NCBI RefSeq assembly: GCF_001905005.1
Contig: NZ_LWKZ01000027.1
Location: 1 to 64,000 of the forward strand
DNA length: 64,000 bases
Direction: 5' to 3'
Origin: Streptomyces sp. CB02923
GTDB taxonomy: Bacteria; Actinomycetota; Actinomycetes; Streptomycetales; Streptomycetaceae
The notes under the pieces were generated by a model. That model worked only from the letters and a program-made list of their open reading frames with translations, did not search any database and was not told the DNA's origin. The position numbers and the translations under genes were made by a program. Numbering within the stretch: position 1 is the stretch's first letter; each line of letters starts with the position of its first letter. Below are positions 39,599 to 51,063 of the stretch, piece by piece.

Positions 39599-40567
39599 TC
39601 AGAAGGCGAACAGGGCCATAACCACGATGTTGCAGCCGAGCAGCACGCCGGCCGTGGGCAGTTGGGCCTTGATCGGGCCGTACTGGTCCTTCAGTTCCAG
39701 CAGCGCGGACGGGACGATGTTGAAGTTGGCCGCCATCGGGGTCACCAGCGTCCCGCAGAACCCGGCGAGCATGCCGATGGCCAGGACGGCGGGCGCGTCG
39801 CCGTGGAAGTGCTGGATGAGCACCGGCCAGCCGACCGCCGCGGTCATCACGGGGAAGGCGGCGAACGCGTTGCCCATGATCACGGTGAACAGGGCCATGC
39901 CGATGCAGTAGACGACGACCGCGACGTACAGGGAGTCCTCGGGCAGGACCGAGGTGGCCAGCTTGCCGACCTGGGTGCCGACGCCGGAGAGCTGGAAGAT
40001 GGTGCCCAGGGTGGCGAGCAGCTGCGGCAGCAGCATCGCCCAGCCCATCGACTCCAGCATGGAGCGCCCGGCCTGCACGGGAACCGCTATCCGCTTCTCG
40101 CGCAGCATGATCATGCCGACGACGAGGGCGACGACGGCGCCGATGCCGAGCCCCAGGATGGTCTCGCTGCCCTCCTGGAGGACCGGCTCACCGCCGATCG
40201 AGAGCTTCTTGACGCCGACGGCGCACACCAGGGCGACGGCCGGGATGGCCAGCGCGGGCACGAACAGCTTGTTGCCCAGTTTCCGGGCGCTGGCCTCGCG
40301 CTGTTCGGGCGTGGTGGTCTGCGGTTTGCCGCGCCCGGTGAACCCGAAGCCGGCCAGGACGACCATGACCAGGACGGCCGCGCCCAGCGGCTCGGCCGGT
40401 GCCTTCTTCTCGACCACCCAGCTGCTGTAGATGAAGCCGACGCCGAGCAGGCCCCAGAAGGCGGTGGTGCCCAGCCGCTTGGGGTTGCTGCGGTCGGTGA
40501 GCATCTGGGAGGCCATCACCAGGAAGCTCAGGCCGACCAGCCAGTAGAACCACTCTGCCTTGATCAC
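39599..40567 (-). CDS. DUF979 membrane protein, probable half of a 5-oxoproline transporter
   Basis: 322 residues from a GTG with GAGGGAG upstream, overlapping the stop of the previous gene by GTGA. About 9-10 membrane helices, for example WLVGLSFLVMASQML, LGLGIGAVVALVVGMIML and LAIGMLAGFCGTLVTPMAANFNIVPSALLELK. DUF979 and DUF969 genes are consistently paired with pcp and with the pxp oxoprolinase genes in many bacteria. They are probable permease subunits for oxoproline or pyroglutamyl peptides; this is inference from context. Confidence 0.85.
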   Translation of the reverse strand: MIKAEWFYWLVGLSFLVMASQMLTDRSNPKRLGTTAFWGLLGVGFIYSSWVVEKKAPAEPLGAAVLVMVVLAGFGFTGRGKPQTTTPEQREASARKLGNKLFVPALAIPAVALVCAVGVKKLSIGGEPVLQEGSETILGLGIGAVVALVVGMIMLREKRIAVPVQAGRSMLESMGWAMLLPQLLATLGTIFQLSGVGTQVGKLATSVLPEDSLYVAVVVYCIGMALFTVIMGNAFAAFPVMTAAVGWPVLIQHFHGDAPAVLAIGMLAGFCGTLVTPMAANFNIVPSALLELKDQYGPIKAQLPTAGVLLGCNIVVMALFAF

Positions 40568-41271
40568 TTGGCTGCTCCCTCGGCGACGGGCTCGATGTTG
40601 GCGGTGACCAGCTCGCGTTCCAGGTACCGGTCCAGGCGCAGCAGCCGCCAGCCGTGCACGGCGAAGGCGCACAGCGCGGACGGGATGGCCCACAGCGCCA
40701 GGTGCAGCGGCTCCAGGTGGGTGTTGTACGTGGTGTTGACGAAGCTGGTGATCAGCAGGATCGAGCCGACGGCGAGGAAGACGTCCTCACCGAAGAACAG
40801 CCCCACGTTGTCGGCGCTCGCGGAGAACGAGCGGACCTTCTCCCGGCCCTTCTCGGTCAGCCGTCCGTGCTTGCGCTCGGCGGCGCCCTCGGCCATCGGC
40901 ACGGCCAGCGGGCGCACGGTCTGCGCGTGTCCGAAGACGTGCGTCAGCCCGACGGCCGCGCCGATCTGCCGCATGCCCAGGTAGAGGGCGAGGAAGCGGC
41001 CGGTGGTCAGTTTGGCGAAGCGCGCGATCAGCCGGCGGGCCTGCTCCTGGAGGCCGTAGCGCTCCAGGAGGCCGATCACGGGCAGCGTGATCGCGAAGAT
41101 CGTCACCGCCCGGCTGCTCGCGAAGCCGGTGCCGAAGGCCGCCAGGACCTCCTGCGGCGACAGGCCGCCCAGCAGGCCGGTGACGATGCCCGCAACGCCC
41201 ACGACCAGCAGGGCATTGCGTTTGGTGGCGAAGCCGACCACGACCACGAGCACGCCGAGAAGCACGATCAT
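40564..41271 (-). CDS. DUF969 membrane protein, probable half of a 5-oxoproline transporter
   Basis: 235 residues from the ATG at 41271 with GGAAGGCGG upstream. About six membrane helices. The signature RQIGAAVGLTHVFGHAQTVRPLAVPMAEGAAE and the loop SASADNVGLFFGEDVFLAVGSILLI are typical of DUF969. First gene of the operon. Its promoter carries the GntR operator at 41334-41348. Confidence 0.86.
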   Translation of the reverse strand: MIVLLGVLVVVVGFATKRNALLVVGVAGIVTGLLGGLSPQEVLAAFGTGFASSRAVTIFAITLPVIGLLERYGLQEQARRLIARFAKLTTGRFLALYLGMRQIGAAVGLTHVFGHAQTVRPLAVPMAEGAAERKHGRLTEKGREKVRSFSASADNVGLFFGEDVFLAVGSILLITSFVNTTYNTHLEPLHLALWAIPSALCAFAVHGWRLLRLDRYLERELVTANIEPVAEGAAK

Positions 41272-41324
41272 GGGTCCGCCTTCCGCATACGGGACCCCAC
41301 GCGGACCGTGAGGAGGATGCGAGG

Positions 41325-41354
41325 AGATTAGGCGATTGTTCAACGATCCGACAA
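41325..41354 (-). promoter_or_regulatory. Promoter with embedded GntR operator (DUF969-DUF979-pcp)
   Basis: On the minus strand TTGTCG (41349-41354) and TAATCT (41325-41330) are separated by 18 bases. The spacer contains GATCGTTGAACAATC (41334-41348), a 7-1-7 inverted repeat with one mismatch. The same -35, spacing and operator occur in front of pxpA. Confidence 0.72.
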
Positions 41355-41393
41355 GGGGTTGACGGGAGCGAAACGTGAGTGCTCCCGTACGCC

Positions 41394-42119
41394 CTATTGC
41401 GCCGCTATGCGCTGGGCGTACGCCCCGGAAAGCTGTGCCCGCGAATCCTCCAGATAGGACTCCAGCAGCTGCTCGGCGGCGGCCCCGTTCCCGGCCTCCA
41501 GCTCTTCGAGGATCTGCCGGTTGCGGGTCAGGTACGGCGCGTGGAAGCGGCGCGGATCATCCATGACGTGGAAGACCAGCCGCAGTTCCGCGAGCACCCC
41601 GCGCATCAGCTCGTCGGTGCGCGGACTGCCCGCCAGGCCCACCACCGCCTGGTGGAAGCGGAGGTTCGCGGTGCCCAGGTCGCGCCAGGCGCGCTCCTCG
41701 AAAGCGGCCTCACCGGCCACCACGGCCGCCTCCATCGCCTCCACCGGGTGCGGCGGCTCGCCCAGACTGCGGACCGCGGCGCACTCCACGAGCGTACGGA
41801 TCCGGTAGATGTCGTCCAGGTCCGCCACCGTCACGATGCGCACGAAGACGCCGCGGTTGAGCTGGTGCACCAGCAGGCGTTCGTGCGTGAGCAGGCGGAA
41901 CGCCTCGCGCAGGGTGTTGCGCGAGACGCCCAGGGCGCCGCCGATACTCTCCTCGGACAGCCGCGCGCCGGGCGGGAAGTAGCCCTCGGTGATGCGGTCC
42001 CGGAGAATGTCGGCGACCCGCTCCGCGGTGCTGGACCGTCCCAGCAGCACCCGGTCGCCTGCCAGCTCCGAGACCTCGGCGAGCCTGTGCCGATCGCCCC
42101 GTGTCGTCCCGCCCGCCAT
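41394..42119 (-). CDS. GntR-family (FCD-type) regulator of the 5-oxoproline island
   Basis: 241 residues from the ATG at 42119 with GGGGAC upstream. N-terminal GntR winged helix (VADILRDRITEGYFPPGARLSEESIGGALGVSRNTLREAFRLL) and an all-helical FCD effector domain with the metal/ligand His pattern (ANLRFHQAVVGLAG, NRQILEELEAGN). It lies between the two operons that carry the shared operator, so it is very likely their repressor, with 5-oxoproline or a derivative as inducer. Confidence 0.9.
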   Translation of the reverse strand: MAGGTTRGDRHRLAEVSELAGDRVLLGRSSTAERVADILRDRITEGYFPPGARLSEESIGGALGVSRNTLREAFRLLTHERLLVHQLNRGVFVRIVTVADLDDIYRIRTLVECAAVRSLGEPPHPVEAMEAAVVAGEAAFEERAWRDLGTANLRFHQAVVGLAGSPRTDELMRGVLAELRLVFHVMDDPRRFHAPYLTRNRQILEELEAGNGAAAEQLLESYLEDSRAQLSGAYAQRIAAQ

Positions 42120-42206
42120 CGCCGTCCCCGCTTTCGCCCCGTACGTGCACCCCATGTGCTGTGAGCGGCAGTCAATCCCAGATGGCAGAACGAGACAACA
42201 CACCTC

Positions 42207-42236
42207 TTGTCGGATCGTTGAACGATCGCTTACGTT
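42207..42236 (+). promoter_or_regulatory. Promoter with embedded GntR operator (pxpABC)
   Basis: TTGTCG (42207-42212) and TACGTT (42231-42236) are separated by 18 bases. The spacer holds GATCGTTGAACGATC (42213-42227), a perfect 7-1-7 palindrome. Over 23 bases (42206-42228) it matches the minus strand of 41333-41355 with a single mismatch. The regulator gene starts about 95 bases to the left and may be under the same control. Confidence 0.75.
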
Positions 42237-42372
42237 GGCCTGACCACCGGCCGGCCCGAGTGCCCTCAGGGGGAGAGCCACTACGGATACGGGCCGGCCG
42301 GTTCCCACCAGTGATCTGCCTGCCTGTGCGCCCATCCGCGCGGGGCACCTCCGGAACGGACTTGCGACTTCT

Positions 42373-43149
42373 ATGAGCGACCCGGTGACCACCCCCCTCG
42401 TCGACCTCAACGCCGACCTCGGGGAAGGCTTCGGACGCTGGGAGCTCACCGACGACGAGGCCCTGCTGTCCGTCGTCACCAGCGCCAACGTGGCCTGCGG
42501 TTTCCACGCCGGGGACCCGAGCACCATGCGCCGGGTCTGCGAGCTGGCCGCCGGGCGCGGCGTGGCCGTCGGCGCCCAGGTCTCCTACCGCGACCTCGCC
42601 GGATTCGGGCGCCGCGCCATGGACGTCCCGCCGCGCGAGCTGGCCGACGAGATCGCGTACCAGATCGGCGCGTTGGAGGTCTTCGCCCGCGCCGCCGGGA
42701 CCCGGATCGCCTACGTCAAGCCGCACGGCGCGCTCTACAACCGCTGCGTCCACGACGAGGCGCAGTCCGCCGCCGTCCTGGAGGGCGTACGGACCGCCGG
42801 GACCCCGCTGCCCATCCTCGGCCTGCCCGGCTCCCAGCTGCACGAGGCGGCCCGCCGCGTCGGCCTGCCCGTCGTCGGCGAGGCGTTCGCCGACCGCGCC
42901 TACACCCCCGAAGGCACCCTGGTCTCCCGCCGCGAGCCGGGCGCCGTCGTCCACGATCCCGACGAGGTCGTCAAGCGCGCGCTGGGCATGGCGACGGAAG
43001 GCACCGTCACCGCCGTCGACGGCAGCATCGTGAAGATCGAAGCGCGCTCCCTGTGCCTGCACGGCGACACCCCCGGCGCCGCCGACCTCGCCCGCCGGGT
43101 GCGCGACGAGCTGACGGCGGCCGGCGTGCGGATCGGCAGCTTCGCGTGA
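42373..43149 (+). CDS. pxpA: 5-oxoprolinase subunit PxpA (LamB/YcsF family)
   Basis: 258 residues. Signature VDLNADLGEGFGRWELTDDE, ACGFHAGDPSTM and VKPHGALYNR of the LamB/YcsF fold. With PxpB and PxpC it cleaves 5-oxoproline to glutamate using ATP. Its stop overlaps the start of pxpB (GTGA). The ribosome binding site is weak and distant. Confidence 0.93.
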   Translation: MSDPVTTPLVDLNADLGEGFGRWELTDDEALLSVVTSANVACGFHAGDPSTMRRVCELAAGRGVAVGAQVSYRDLAGFGRRAMDVPPRELADEIAYQIGALEVFARAAGTRIAYVKPHGALYNRCVHDEAQSAAVLEGVRTAGTPLPILGLPGSQLHEAARRVGLPVVGEAFADRAYTPEGTLVSRREPGAVVHDPDEVVKRALGMATEGTVTAVDGSIVKIEARSLCLHGDTPGAADLARRVRDELTAAGVRIGSFA

Positions 43150-43838
43150 GCACCGGCACGCCCGGCGGCCGCACCCCGGCCGGCCGGTCGCGGCTGCCCC
43201 TGCGCCCCCTGCCGGTCGGCGACCACGGGCTGCTCGTCGAGCTGGAGGACGCCGCGGCCGTCGAGGCGTTCCACTCCGAGCTGCTGCGCCGCGCCGCCGC
43301 GGGCACCCTCCCCGCGGTGCGCGAAATCGTCCCGGCCGCCCGCACGGTCCTGCTCGACGGAGTGGCCGACCCGGGACGGCTGGCCGCCGAACTGCCCGGC
43401 TGGGACATCCCGCCAGCCACCGCGGGCGACCGGCCCGCCATCGAGATCCCGGTGCGCTACGACGGCCCGGACCTCGCCGACGTGGCCGCCCTGTGGGACA
43501 CCACGCCCGAAGACGTGGTCCGCATCCACTCCGGTACGGAGTTCCACGTCGCCTTCTGCGGGTTCGCCCCCGGCTTCGGCTACCTGACGGGCCTGCCGGA
43601 GCGCCATCACGTACCGCGCCGCGCCACGCCGCGCACCAAGGTCCCGGTCGGCTCGGTCGCCCTGGCCGGCCCGTACACCGGTGTCTATCCGCGTTCGTCG
43701 CCGGGCGGCTGGCAGCTCATCGGCACCAGCGACGTCGACCTGTGGGACCCGGACCGCGATCCGGCAGCCCTGTTCGCCCCCGGCACCCGCGTCCGCTTCA
43801 TCCCGGTTTCAACGCAATCACCCCAGGAAGCCCGATGA
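43146..43838 (+). CDS. pxpB: 5-oxoprolinase subunit PxpB (KipI family)
   Basis: 230 residues from a GTG overlapping the pxpA stop. KipI signature EFHVAFCGFAPGFGYLTGLP and RTKVPVGSVALAGPYTGVYPRSSPGGWQLIG. The N-terminal RPLPVGDHGLLVEL strand is also typical. The stop overlaps the pxpC start by ATGA. Confidence 0.93.
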   Translation: MSTGTPGGRTPAGRSRLPLRPLPVGDHGLLVELEDAAAVEAFHSELLRRAAAGTLPAVREIVPAARTVLLDGVADPGRLAAELPGWDIPPATAGDRPAIEIPVRYDGPDLADVAALWDTTPEDVVRIHSGTEFHVAFCGFAPGFGYLTGLPERHHVPRRATPRTKVPVGSVALAGPYTGVYPRSSPGGWQLIGTSDVDLWDPDRDPAALFAPGTRVRFIPVSTQSPQEAR

Positions 43839-44698
43839 CCGACCGCGCCTTCTGTGCCGTACGCGCCGGAGCCCTGACCACCGTCCAGGACCTCGGCCGC
43901 GCGGGCCACGCCCACCTCGGCGTGCCGCGCGCGGGCGCCCTGGACGAGCCCGCCCACCGCCTCGCCAACCGCCTCGTCGGCAACCCGGACACCTCCGCCA
44001 CCCTGGAGACGACCCTCACCGGCTGCGCCGTCCGGGTCCGCACGGACACCGTGGCCGCGGTGACCGGCGCCCCCTGCCCGGTCACGGTCGACGGCCGCCC
44101 CGCCCCCTGGGGCGCGCCGGTACGCGTCCCGGCGGGCGCGGTACTGGACGCCGGCCCGGCCACCGCCGGTCTCCGCTCGTACGTCGCCTTCGCCGGCGGC
44201 GTCGACACGGAGCCGGTGCTCGGCAGCCGCGCCGCCGACCTGCTCTCCGGGATCGGCCCCGCACCGCTGTCCGACGGCGGTGTGCTGCCGCTCGGCACCC
44301 CCTCCGGCCCGCCCGCCCGCGTGGACGCCGTGCCGCGCTCGGCACTGCCGCTCGCGGAACTGGTGCTGCCGTGCGTGCTGGGGCCGCGCGACGACTGGTT
44401 CACCGAGGCGGGCCTGCGCACCCTCGCCACCGGCCGCTTCCGTGTCTCCTCGGCGAGCAACCGCATCGGGCTGCGCACGGAGGGCCCGCCTCTGGAACGG
44501 TCCAAGGACGGCGAACTGCCCAGCGAGGGCATGCCGCTGGGGGCACTCCAGGTCCCCCCGAACGGCCTGCCCGTGCTGTTCCTCAACGACCACCCGACGA
44601 CGGGCGGTTACCCGGTCGTCGGGGTGGTGCCTGAGCGTTTCCTCGCCGCGGCCGCGCAGGCGGCGCCGGGAACGCCGGTCCGGTTCGCCCCCAGGCGT

Positions 44699-44716
<18 letters not shown>
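43835..44716 (+). CDS. pxpC: 5-oxoprolinase subunit PxpC (KipA family)
   Basis: 293 residues from an ATG with AGGAAG upstream. KipA/biotin-dependent-carboxylase-like signatures [24 protein letters not shown] and [19 protein letters not shown], ending [21 protein letters not shown]. Its last 18 bases overlap the convergent oxoprolinase gene. Confidence 0.93.
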
Positions 44717-48340
<3,624 letters not shown>

Positions 48341-48697
48341 GCCGCCATTGTGGCAGCGGACTTGGCCGAGCCGGCGCTTTCCGCCCCGCCGCCGCGCCCG
48401 GCCGGGTACGGCGGCGGGGCGGCGGACCGTCCGCGAACGGCCGGGAAGCCTCCGGCGCATCTCCGGCGCATTTCAGCTCATCGCCTTTACGCTCCCCCCG
48501 AAGCCTCGCGGAAACGTCACTTCCGCGATATGCCCATCACTCCATACTAATTCCCCACTTACCGCTTCCACCTGCCCCGACTCCTCAAATGGGTGTTGCT
48601 TCCCGGATTCCTTTTACTCTCTCTTGGTTTCCTGGGACCGTCGGGTCAAGAACATCCCAAGGACCCGCGCCCCGCGGGCCCGGGAGGCAGGAGAGAC
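48341..48697 (+). promoter_or_regulatory. Upstream region of the lyase-SBF operon, AT-richer
   Basis: A 357-base gap with lower GC than its surroundings. CGCGGAA (48507-48513) and TTCCGCG (48521-48527) form a small inverted repeat. The segment CCATACTAATTCC just after it is a plausible -10, with TTCCGC as -35 about 16 bases before. The oxoprolinase promoter on the other strand should also lie here. Confidence 0.45.
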
Positions 48698-49561
48698 ATG
48701 CAGCACGGCAGCGCCCTGCGCGAAGCGGTCCGGTCCCCCCGCACCACCCCCCTCATCGGTATCTACGACATGTATTCGGCTTCCATCGCGGCACAGCACT
48801 ACGACGGCATGTTCGTTTCCGGATTCGGATTCGCGGCATCCCATTACGGCCTGCCCGACATCGGATTCATCGCCTGGCCGGACATGGTGCAGTTCGTGGA
48901 ACGGCTGCGCCTGGCCTTCCCGGCCCACCACCTCCTGGTGGACATCGACGACGGTTACGTGGACCCCGAGGTCGCCTGCCACGTCGTCCAGCGCCTGGAG
49001 CGCGCCGGTGCCTCCGGCGTGATCCTGGAGGACCAGAAGCGGCCCCGCCGGTGCGGGCACGCGGACGGCAAACTGATCCTTCCGCTGGAGGAGTACCTGG
49101 CCAAACTCGACCTCGTGCTGAGCAGCCGCACGGACCTGGTCGTGGTGGCGCGCACGGACGCCACGGAGGAAGCGGAGATCGTCCGGCGAGCGGCGGCACT
49201 CGCGGAGACCGACGCGGACGTCGTCCTCGTCGACGGGGTGCGCAGCGTGGAGTGGATCGAACGGATCCGGTCCGTCGTGGGCGGCAAACCGCTGCTGTTC
49301 AACCAGATCGCGGGCGGCAAGTCGCCGCGCCTGTCGCTGACCGAACTCACCGACCTCGGCGTGGACGTGGCGATCTACAGCACCCCCTGCCTGTTCGCCG
49401 CGCACGGCGCCATCGACGGAGCGCTGGCCGACCTCAAGACCGCCGACGGCCGGCTGCCCGACACGGGCCAGACCGGAAGCGTCGAACTACGGGGCGCCAC
49501 CGAGCTGTTGGAGAAAAACATCAGCAGGCGACACGCGCACCGCGAACCGGCACCCGTCTGA
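48698..49561 (+). CDS. Isocitrate lyase/PEP mutase superfamily protein
   Basis: 287 residues from an ATG with GGCAGGAGAG upstream. TIM-barrel motifs: GFGFAASHYGLPDIGF, VDIDDGY with the metal Asp pair, and EDQKRPRRCGHADGK (residues 111-125). The Cys in RCGH (C119) is the catalytic acid of isocitrate and methylisocitrate lyases. True PEP mutases have EDK and no such Cys. A lyase of a 2-alkyl-malate or isocitrate-like acid is therefore likelier than a phosphonate enzyme. It heads a three-gene operon of unknown purpose. Confidence 0.82.
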   Translation: MQHGSALREAVRSPRTTPLIGIYDMYSASIAAQHYDGMFVSGFGFAASHYGLPDIGFIAWPDMVQFVERLRLAFPAHHLLVDIDDGYVDPEVACHVVQRLERAGASGVILEDQKRPRRCGHADGKLILPLEEYLAKLDLVLSSRTDLVVVARTDATEEAEIVRRAAALAETDADVVLVDGVRSVEWIERIRSVVGGKPLLFNQIAGGKSPRLSLTELTDLGVDVAIYSTPCLFAAHGAIDGALADLKTADGRLPDTGQTGSVELRGATELLEKNISRRHAHREPAPV

Positions 49562-49576
49562 GAAGAGGTCGTCCCC

Positions 49577-50026
49577 ATGGCACCGAACCCCTTCCGGGGC
49601 GGCGCCGGGCAGCCCCGGGACCGCGGCAAGCGGTCCCGGGGCGTGCGCCCGTCCGCCCTGTCCGTCGCCGTCGCGGCGGTGATGAGCGTGCTGTGGGGCG
49701 GCACCGCCGCCCAGGCCGCGACACCGTCCCCGCCGGTCCCGCCGTCACCGCCGTGCACGTCCCACGACGACGAGGAGGAGGAGACCCCGCCGCCGCCCCG
49801 CGCGGGCACGTCCGTCGGCCTGCTGGTGGTCGACAACTCCTCGGCGGACTCCTGGCTGGAGATCGACCGGACGCTCAACACCCTGCTCGCCGGCAAGGGC
49901 ACGGCAGGCAGCGACCACGACGGAGGCGGCGGCGCCATCGACGTACGGACCCGGGACGCGACCGGGCCGGGAGCCGATCCGTCACGCGTCGGGCACCCGC
50001 CCTGGCAGACCGGCGACGACGAGTGA
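49577..50026 (+). CDS. Small secreted protein of unknown function
   Basis: 149 residues from an ATG with GAAGAGGTC upstream, 15 bases after the lyase gene. A signal peptide is likely (hydrophobic SALSVAVAAVMSVLWGG, then AQAATP). The mature part has PPSPPC, an acidic run (DDEEEE), and LLVVDNSSADSWLEIDRTLNTLLAG, followed by a Gly/Asp-rich tail. One cysteine only. I do not recognise a family. It overlaps the next start (GTGA), so it is co-translated with the transporter. Confidence 0.7.
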   Translation: MAPNPFRGGAGQPRDRGKRSRGVRPSALSVAVAAVMSVLWGGTAAQAATPSPPVPPSPPCTSHDDEEEETPPPPRAGTSVGLLVVDNSSADSWLEIDRTLNTLLAGKGTAGSDHDGGGGAIDVRTRDATGPGADPSRVGHPPWQTGDDE

Positions 50027-51063
50027 CCCGGTGCCGCCCGGACCGGCTGAGGCGGGCGGTCGACCCCTATGTCGCCGCCCTCCTCGGCACGGTCCTGCTC
50101 GCCACCCTGCTGCCGGCGACCGGGCGGGGCGCCGTGGCCGCGGGCACCACCGCCGACCTCGCCATCGGACTGCTCTTCTTCCTCTACGGCGCCCGGCTGT
50201 CCACCCGGGAAGCGGTGCACGGGCTACGGCAGTGGAAACTCCACCTGCTGACCGGGGCGAGCACCTTCGTCCTGTTCCCGCTGCTGGGCCTGGCGGCCGG
50301 CGGACTCGTCCCGTTCCTGCTCACCGACCGGCTCTACACAGGGCTGCTCTTCCTGTGCGTCGTCCCCTCGACCGTCCAGTCCTCGATCGCCCTGACCTCC
50401 ACGGCCCGCGGCAACGTCCCGGCCGCCATCTGCGCCGGCACGTACTCCAGCCTGGTCGGCATGGCCGCCACCCCACTGCTCGCGGCCTGGCTGATCGGCT
50501 CCGCCCCCGGCTTCTCGGCGGCGGGCCTGCTGTCGATCGCCACCCACCTTCTGCTGCCGTTCCTCGCCGGGCAGTCGCTGCGCCGCTGGACCGGCGGCTT
50601 CCTCACCCGCCACAAGAAACCGCTCGGCCTCCTGGACCGCGCCTCGATCCTCCTCGTCGTCTACACGGCCTTCAGCAAGGGCATGACGCAGGGCATCTGG
50701 CAGCAGGTCACCCCCGTACGGCTGCTCGCCCTGCTGCTCCTGGCCGCGGGCCTGCTGGCCACGGCCCTCGTCACCACCTCGCTGGCCGCGCGCCGGCTGG
50801 GCTTCTGCCGGGAGGACCGCGTCACCATCGTCTTCTGCGGTTCGAACAAGAGCCTCGCCACGGGCCTGCCGATGGCGGCGGTGCTCTTCGGCGGCGCGGC
50901 CGGTCCGGTCATCCTGCCGCTGATGCTCTACCACCAGCTCCAGCTGATGGTGTGCGCGGTCATCGCCGCCCGCTGGTCCCGCCGGCCGGAGACCGCCGCG
51001 GCCGCACCGGAGCCGCCGCTGCGTCCGGTGCCCCGGCCGGTCGAGGGGGAACCGTCGGCCTGA
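50023..51063 (+). CDS. Bile acid:sodium symporter family (SBF-like) transporter
   Basis: 346 residues from a GTG overlapping the previous stop. About ten membrane helices; motifs LFFLYGARLSTREAVHG, LLFLCVVPSTVQSSIALTSTARGNVPAAICAGTYSS and VTIVFCGSNKSLATGLPMAAVLF are those of the SBF-like subgroup. Substrates of relatives are organic acids or ketopantoate, so export or import of the lyase substrate or product is plausible. The last 104 bases are antisense to the end of the glycosyltransferase gene. Confidence 0.85.
   Translation: MTRCRPDRLRRAVDPYVAALLGTVLLATLLPATGRGAVAAGTTADLAIGLLFFLYGARLSTREAVHGLRQWKLHLLTGASTFVLFPLLGLAAGGLVPFLLTDRLYTGLLFLCVVPSTVQSSIALTSTARGNVPAAICAGTYSSLVGMAATPLLAAWLIGSAPGFSAAGLLSIATHLLLPFLAGQSLRRWTGGFLTRHKKPLGLLDRASILLVVYTAFSKGMTQGIWQQVTPVRLLALLLLAAGLLATALVTTSLAARRLGFCREDRVTIVFCGSNKSLATGLPMAAVLFGGAAGPVILPLMLYHQLQLMVCAVIAARWSRRPETAAAAPEPPLRPVPRPVEGEPSA

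Noticed and set aside
48698-49561. PEP mutase and a phosphonate biosynthetic cluster
   Set aside because: It has EDQ and RCGH like isocitrate/methylisocitrate lyases, not the EDK pattern of PEP mutase, and no phosphonopyruvate decarboxylase is near.
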